This document shows positions 34,171-39,311 of a stretch of DNA of 39,311 bases, one piece after another (the first letter of the stretch is position 1; every line of letters begins with the position of its first letter). Source of the stretch: Candidatus Caccovicinus merdipullorum (GTDB lineage Bacteria > Bacillota > Clostridia > Lachnospirales > Lachnospiraceae); the NCBI GenBank assembly GCA_018715905.1, contig DVKS01000051.1, positions 1 through 39,311 of the forward strand, given 5' to 3'. The notes under the pieces are model-generated. The model had not been told where the DNA came from. It worked only from the letters and a program-made list of their open reading frames with translations, and made no database searches. The translations under genes and the position numbers were made by a program.

Positions 34171-36384
34171 ATGAAAAAGAATAGAAATCAAGACAGAGAG
34201 GAAGAAAAAATTTTAAAAGAGCGCGGTGAAACGGCAGAGTCCCGGGATGAAGTCTTAAAACGCAGGAAGGACATGCTGTCTGCGCTGGTTCGGGACCCGG
34301 CCTACGTTCCCATGAAGGCAAAGGAAGTCGCCGCTTTGTTAAACATTCCCAGGGAACAGCGGGAGGAACTGGAACAGGTTCTGGAAGCTATGGTGGCGGA
34401 AGGAAGTCTTGCCCTCAGCAAGAAAGGGCGCTACGCAAGGCCGGAGATCTTTTCCGTTACCGGCACGTTTTCCGGCCATCCAAAGGGCTTTGGTTTTGTG
34501 ACTGTGGAGGGAATGGATCAGGATGTATTTATTCCGGCGGAAAAGACTGCCGGAGCCATGCACGGTGATACGGTGCGTCTGGTGGTAGAGCATCAGCAGA
34601 AAGGGCCGAGGGCTGAGGGGGCCATTGTAAAGATCCTGGAGCATGCCAATGGGGAGATTATCGGCTATTACCAGAAGAGTAAAAACTTTGGTTTTGTGAT
34701 CCCGGATAATCCGAAAATCGGAAAAGATCTCTTTATCCCCCAGGGAAAGGATATGGGCGCTGTTACCGGACATAAAGTGGTGGCAAAGATCAATGACTAC
34801 GGCACTGCTTTTAAGAATCCGGAAGGGCAGATTACTGAGATTCTGGGACACGTGAATGATCCGGGAACGGACATCCTTTCCATTATCCGCGCTTACGGGC
34901 TGCCGGAGGAATTTCCGGAGGAAGTCATGGCTCAGGCGGCACAGATGCCGGAGCATCTTTCTGATGCGGTTTCCACAGAAGAAGCGTATCCGGGGCGTCT
35001 GGATCTGCGCAGCCTTCCTACCGTTACCATCGATGGGGAGGATGCCAAGGATCTGGATGATGCGGTTACCCTGTGGAAAGAAGGAGATATCTTCCATCTG
35101 GGAGTCCATATTGCCGATGTGACCCACTATGTGCAGGAGGGAAGTCCGCTGGATATGGAAGCTTTTAAGCGGGGGACCAGCGTATATCTGGTGGATCGTG
35201 TGATCCCTATGCTCCCGCACCGGCTGTCCAACGGCATCTGTTCTTTAAATGCCGGTGAAGATCGGCTTGCTTTAAGCTGTCTGATGGATCTGGATGAAAA
35301 AGGAGCAGTAATCGGCCACCAGATTGCGGAGACGGTGATCCGTGTGGACCGGAGAATGACTTACACGGCGGTCAATGCGATTCTCACAGATCCGGAAGCC
35401 AAAGAGCGGCAGGAGTATCAGGAATTTGTGCCGCTTTTTGAAGAGATGCACGCCCTTTCCCTGCTGATCCGGAAGCGCCGGGGTTCCAGAGGGGCAGTGA
35501 ATTTTGATTTTCCTGAAAGCAAGATTATTTTGGATGAAAAGGGGCGGGCCGTGGATATCCGGCCCTATGAGAGAAACTGCGCCACCCGCCTGATTGAGGA
35601 TTTTATGCTGACGGCTAATGAGACAGTGGCGGAGGATTATTACTGGCAGCAGATTCCGTTCCTTTACCGGACCCATGAGAATCCGGATTCCGAGAAGATG
35701 AAGCAGCTGATCACTTTTCTCCATAATTTCGGCTATTCTTTAAAGAGCCAGCAGGGTGAGGTTCACCCAAAGGAGATCCAGAAACTTCTGGATAAAGCAG
35801 AGGGAAGCCCGGAGGAAGCGCTGATCAGCCGCCTGGTCCTGCGTTCTATGAAGCAGGCAAAGTACACCACTTCCTGTACCGGCCATTTCGGGCTTGCGGC
35901 AAAGTATTACTGCCATTTTACTTCGCCGATCCGGCGTTACCCGGATCTGCAGATCCACCGTATCATCAAGGAAAATCTGCGTGCAGGTCTTTCGGAAAAG
36001 CGGATGGACCATTACGAGAGGATCCTTCCTCAGGTGGCAGTACAGACATCAGCCCTGGAACGGCGCGCCGATGAGGCTGAGCGGGAAACGGACAAAATGA
36101 AAAAATGCGAGTACATGTCCCGCTTTATTGGAGAAGAATTTGACGGCGTAATCTCCGGCGTGACCAGCTGGGGCTTTTATGTGGAACTGCCAAATACGGT
36201 AGAAGGTCTGGTACGGATCAACCAGCTGACCGATGAGTATTACGTTTTCGATGAACATGCATACCAGCTCACCGGCGAGATGACCCGGAAAACCTATAAG
36301 CTGGGGCAGAGGATCCGGGTGATGGTGGACAGCACGGACCGTTTTTTAAAAACCATTGATTTCCGTCCGGTGACGGAATTTTAG
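34171..36384 (+). CDS. rnr: Ribonuclease R
   Basis: The 737-residue 3'-5' exoribonuclease degrades structured RNA and acts with tmRNA and SmpB in quality control. Start ATG 34171 has GAAGAGAGA just upstream; ATG 34156 lacks a site. Domains in order are an N-terminal winged helix (about 35-90), two cold-shock domains (about 95-240), the RNB catalytic domain with [12 protein letters not shown] (Asp288-Asp297) and [14 protein letters not shown], and a C-terminal S1 domain (about 650-730; [17 protein letters not shown]). Complete and typical. Confidence 0.97.
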   Translation: MKKNRNQDREEEKILKERGETAESRDEVLKRRKDMLSALVRDPAYVPMKAKEVAALLNIPREQREELEQVLEAMVAEGSLALSKKGRYARPEIFSVTGTFSGHPKGFGFVTVEGMDQDVFIPAEKTAGAMHGDTVRLVVEHQQKGPRAEGAIVKILEHANGEIIGYYQKSKNFGFVIPDNPKIGKDLFIPQGKDMGAVTGHKVVAKINDYGTAFKNPEGQITEILGHVNDPGTDILSIIRAYGLPEEFPEEVMAQAAQMPEHLSDAVSTEEAYPGRLDLRSLPTVTIDGEDAKDLDDAVTLWKEGDIFHLGVHIADVTHYVQEGSPLDMEAFKRGTSVYLVDRVIPMLPHRLSNGICSLNAGEDRLALSCLMDLDEKGAVIGHQIAETVIRVDRRMTYTAVNAILTDPEAKERQEYQEFVPLFEEMHALSLLIRKRRGSRGAVNFDFPESKIILDEKGRAVDIRPYERNCATRLIEDFMLTANETVAEDYYWQQIPFLYRTHENPDSEKMKQLITFLHNFGYSLKSQQGEVHPKEIQKLLDKAEGSPEEALISRLVLRSMKQAKYTTSCTGHFGLAAKYYCHFTSPIRRYPDLQIHRIIKENLRAGLSEKRMDHYERILPQVAVQTSALERRADEAERETDKMKKCEYMSRFIGEEFDGVISGVTSWGFYVELPNTVEGLVRINQLTDEYYVFDEHAYQLTGEMTRKTYKLGQRIRVMVDSTDRFLKTIDFRPVTEF

Positions 36385-36479
36385 AAAAGACAGATCGACT
36401 ATTGCTGAGACGGTCTCCGGCAGGGCAGCAGAAGGCTCTTCTGCCATGGGAACCGGCGGAAAAGGGGAGGTTTTCAATT

Positions 36480-36947
36480 TTGAAAAATGCCACGAAACTG
36501 ATCGCCAATAACAAGAAGGCGTTTCATGATTACTTTATTGATGAAAAATATGAATGCGGCATTCAGCTGTTTGGAACGGAAGTAAAGTCTGTCCGCATGG
36601 GAAAATGCAGCATCAAGGAGGCCTTTGTCCGCATTGACCACAATAATGAGGTGTGGATTTACGGCATGCATATTAACCCTTACGAAAAGGGAAATATTTT
36701 TAATAAAGACCCGCTGCGTGCCAGAAAGCTCCTGATGCATAAGACGGAGATTATTAAGCTGGCATCTAAAATTGCAGAAAAGGGATATACTCTGGTTCCG
36801 CTGCAGGTATACTTTAAAAATGGCCTGGTAAAAGTGGAGATCGGGCTGGCTCGCGGAAAGAAGCTTTACGATAAGAGGGCGGATATTGCAAAGAAGGACC
36901 AGAGAAGAGAACTGGAGCGGGAGTTTAAGGTAAAGAACCTGTATTAA
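36480..36947 (+). CDS. smpB: SsrA-binding protein
   Basis: The 155-residue protein binds tmRNA and delivers it to stalled ribosomes. The start is TTG 36480: GGGGAGG (36464-36470) lies 9 bases upstream, and the resulting N-terminus [20 protein letters not shown] fits the family length. Motifs [34 protein letters not shown] and the C-terminal tail [13 protein letters not shown] are typical. It follows rnr by 95 bases. The tmRNA gene (ssrA), often next to smpB, is not in the window. Confidence 0.96.
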   Translation: MKNATKLIANNKKAFHDYFIDEKYECGIQLFGTEVKSVRMGKCSIKEAFVRIDHNNEVWIYGMHINPYEKGNIFNKDPLRARKLLMHKTEIIKLASKIAEKGYTLVPLQVYFKNGLVKVEIGLARGKKLYDKRADIAKKDQRRELEREFKVKNLY

Positions 36948-36971
36948 ATCAAAGGAAATCGTGGTCTGGAG

Positions 36972-36999
36972 GCCGGAGCGTAAGAAGCTCCGGCTTTTT
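36972..36999 (+). terminator. Intrinsic terminator after smpB
   Basis: GCCGGAGC (36972-36979) and GCTCCGGC (36987-36994) form a perfect 8-bp stem with a GTAAGAA loop, followed by TTTTT (36995-36999). The GH2-like coding sequence begins immediately after the T-run. Confidence 0.92.
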
Positions 37000-37001
37000 G
37001 C

Positions 37002-38795
37002 TGTGTATTTCCGGAAACGGGTCATCCGCCTATGGAGAAAGAAGCCTGGAAGGAGATTCTGGAGATTTATCATTCCTACGGGGTAAACTGCATGCGGTTT
37101 CATTCCTGGTGTCCGCCGGAGGCGGCTTTCGCAGCGGCGGATGAACTGGGCGTGATGATGCAGCCGGAGCTTTCTCACTGGAACTGTGAAAATGCCTTTG
37201 AGCAAGAAGGTTCCTTTGCCTTTTACCGCCATGAACTGAAAGCCATTCTCCGTCAGTATGCCAGCCATCCCAGTTTCGTAATGCTGACCTTCGGAAATGA
37301 GCTTCATGCAGGTCCATCGGGACATGCTTCCATGGACCGCCTTTTAAGGGAGGCCCGCCAGATGGATGACAGCCGTCTCTATGCGAATGCATCCAACTGC
37401 CATTACGGGGAAAGGGGCGCAGATCCGGAAAGTGACTTTTATACATCCATGGCTTATTATCAGGATATTCTCAGGGCTGCCAGTCCGGGGATGGAGGGAC
37501 ATTTAAACCGGGAATATCCGGACGCTCAGCATAATTATCAGGAGGCGGCAGAAAAGATCACCAGTCAGGGAAAGCCGGTATTTGGATTTGAGGTGGGGCA
37601 GTATGAGAGCCTCCCGGATTTTGGGCAGATCGAAGATTTTACCGGTGTGACTCTTCCGCTGAACCTGGAGCGGATTCGGGAAAATGCGGAAAAATCCGGG
37701 ATGCTATCTTCGTGGAAACAGTACTGTGAGGCTTCCGGAGAGCTGGCTCTTTTGTGCTACCGGGAGGAAGTGGAGGCCGTGCTGCGCACGCCGGCCATGA
37801 GCGGCCTGTCTCTTTTAGGACTTCAGGATTTTACGGGACAGGGGACGGCGCTGGTGGGAATGCTGGACGCCCACCTAAAGCCGAAGCCCTTTGCTTTTGC
37901 AGAGCCGTCACGCTTCCGGGCATTTTTCACGCCGGTTCTTCCGCTGCTTTTCCTTCCCAGATATACTTATTCCGAAGGAGATATACTGAAAGCACAGGTA
38001 AAGCTTGCCAATTATGGGAAATATCCGGTAAAAGCAGCCCTGACCTGGTCGCTTTTTCAGGCAGGGGAAAGAATTATGCAGGGAGAAGGAGAAAACGGAG
38101 TTTATCCGGAAGGCGGTCTCAGGGATGTGGGGACGGTGGAATTTTCTCTTCCGTGTGGAAATAAAGCAGAGCGGTTTGATCTGGAAATCCGTGTGGGTGA
38201 GCATGCAAACCGGTATCCGGTCTGGGTGTATCCGGAAAATGGCGGAGGACAGGAGACGGAGAAAGGCGTGGTAATCATGGAGAATCTGGATGAAGAAATG
38301 ATTGAGCAGATTGAAAAAGGAAAGCGGATATTTCTGGAACCGGTTCCGGACAAGGCGCATCTTCCCCGTTCCATCGGCGGACAGTTTTCCACGGATTTCT
38401 GGTCGGTGGAAAACTTCCCGCAGCAGGAAGGCGGCATGGGATTGGTTATCGAGGAAGGCCACCCGGCGCTGGCGGGATTTCCAACGGAGAGCCATTCCAA
38501 CTGGCAATGGTGGATTCCGGCCCATGGAAGACCTGTGGTTCTGCCGCATCGGATTCATCCCATTATCACCGTACCGGACTGCCACAGCCGGTTAAAGCAT
38601 ATGGGACTTCTGGCTGAATTCAGACTGGGGAAGGGCGCTGTCCTGTTCAGTTCCATGGGCCTTCATTTTCAGCTGCAGTATCCGGAGACCAGGGCGCTTC
38701 TTAGCAGCCTTCTGGATTATGCCGCAGGAGAATTTACGCCGGATCAGGAGATTACCCGAAGGGAACTTGAGGAAATCACAGGCGGAGTTCGGTAA
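37002..38795 (+). pseudogene. GH2-type glycoside hydrolase, 5'-truncated
   Basis: The frame is open from the smpB terminator to 38795. In-frame codons before the first ATG (37032) read CVFPETGHPP, which belongs to the GH2 motif normally found inside such proteins just before the TIM barrel. The homology runs through to GVNCMRFHSWCPPEAAF, so the N-terminal sugar-binding and immunoglobulin-like domains are missing. The barrel keeps Glu90 (FGNELHAG) and Glu187 (FGFEVGQY), the positions of the acid/base and nucleophile. After it come more C-terminal beta-rich regions. No ribosome binding site precedes 37032. Likely a gene fragment left by a deletion; no internal stops, so recent. GH2 subfamily and substrate unknown. 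Confidence 0.75.
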
Positions 38796-38806
38796 GGCAG
38801 GATTTT

Positions 38807-39311
38807 CTATGGATTTTTGCGGCTCTCATAGTCTTTCAGCGCCTGAATGGCCTGGCCGGCCATGGGGAACAAGGCAGTCATATTAAAGATGGTCATAAGC
38901 CCTACGCCCAGATCGCCCAGGTCCCACACGAAAGTATAGGCGGCCAGTCCGCCGATAAAGAGCATTGCCAGAGCCAGAAGTTTGTAAAGGGTCTGGGCGG
39001 TCCAGTTATCTCCGAACAGGTAGGCCACATTCGGTCTGGCATAAAACAGGATTCCGATGAAGGTGGAGAAACTGAAAAGCCAGAGGATCGCGGCAATAAA
39101 AACGGTGCCGAAGCTTCCCATGTGGTAATTCATGGAAGCCTGCAGAAGATCCATTCCTTCCAGACCGCTTACCAGCTCCTGGGGAGTGAGAAGCATGATC
39201 ATGGCGGTGCAGCTGCAGATCACCAATGTGTCGATAAATACGCCCAGAGCCTGAAGCAGTCCGGCCTTGACCGGATGGCTGACGTCTGCGGCAGCTGCCG
39301 CACAGGGAGCG
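38807..39311 (-). CDS. Sodium:alanine symporter (AGCS family), C-terminal part
   Basis: The frame continues past the right edge; about 167 C-terminal residues are visible. At the edge, APCAAAAADVSHPVKAGLLQ leads into ALGVFIDTLVICSCTAMIML, the AGCS signature region with its sodium/substrate-binding helix. FGTVFIAAILWLFSFSTFIGILFYARPNVAYLFG and further helices follow. AGCS proteins (PF01235) import alanine or glycine with sodium. It converges with the GH2 remnant, 11 bases apart, with no visible terminator between them. The name is by family only. Confidence 0.9.
   Translation of the reverse strand, partial: APCAAAAADVSHPVKAGLLQALGVFIDTLVICSCTAMIMLLTPQELVSGLEGMDLLQASMNYHMGSFGTVFIAAILWLFSFSTFIGILFYARPNVAYLFGDNWTAQTLYKLLALAMLFIGGLAAYTFVWDLGDLGVGLMTIFNMTALFPMAGQAIQALKDYESRKNP

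Noticed and set aside
34339..35220. Long minus-strand ORF of 293 codons
   Set aside because: It is antisense to rnr, which shows full family motifs; no start signal on the minus strand.
36948..37030. tmRNA gene next to smpB
   Set aside because: Only about 80 bases with a terminator are present; no tRNA-like ends or tag reading frame.

Overview
The window is a chromosomal stretch of an anaerobic, low-to-mid GC Bacillota, most likely a Clostridia of the Lachnospiraceae type. This is inferred from gene content. There is a phenylalanine T-box in front of pheST, a glutamine synthetase gene followed by an ANTAR regulator, the LL-diaminopimelate aminotransferase route to lysine, and a giant (R)-2-hydroxyacyl-CoA-dehydratase-type activase. 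The eno-secG-rnr-smpB order and the strong AGGAGG ribosome binding sites fit the same group. A YtvI-like protein, a CwlC-like amidase and a Spo0A-box-like site suggest, but do not prove, a spore former.

Layout. 1-2788: end of an AI-2E/YtvI-type membrane protein, a MATE exporter, and a convergent DUF4349 lipoprotein. 3025-7534: a DUF523/TudS-like protein, then two envelope enzymes, an L,D-transpeptidase with a 27-bp tandem repeat in its tail and an LCP (LytR-CpsA-Psr) ligase. The LCP gene has a structured leader containing a perfect 15-bp inverted repeat. 7823-12450: nitrogen and lysine metabolism (glnA, ANTAR regulator, dapF, dapL) and an Lrp/AsnC regulator behind its own promoter and a terminator-like leader hairpin. 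12518-14022: an amidase-SPOR protein without signal peptide and a cytidylate-kinase-like protein. 14125-16104 (minus strand): DUF362 and YihY/BrkB genes. 16357-20326: a small membrane protein and a heterodimeric ABC exporter pair with one degenerate ATP site.

20667-28155 is the most unusual part. A 1486-residue protein with two activase ATPase modules plus DUF2229-type regions lies 4 bases upstream of a 1007-residue HelD-like helicase. That helicase carries a C-terminal domain resembling the N-terminal beta-sandwich of GH31 glycosidases, with no GH31 catalytic domain. 28189-36947 is core information and glycolysis: T-box, pheS, pheT, eno (ribosome binding site buried in a near-perfect hairpin), secG, rnr, smpB. 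After the smpB terminator comes a GH2-type glycosidase gene that has lost its 5' part, then the end of a convergent sodium:amino-acid symporter running off the window.

The most interesting items are the HelD-GH31N fusion coupled to the giant activase, the occluded eno ribosome binding site, the palindrome in the LCP leader, a 17-bp motif shared by two distant promoters, and the GH2 deletion junction. No tRNA, rRNA, CRISPR array, transposase or prophage gene was seen. All calls are from reading the sequence; no database search was run.
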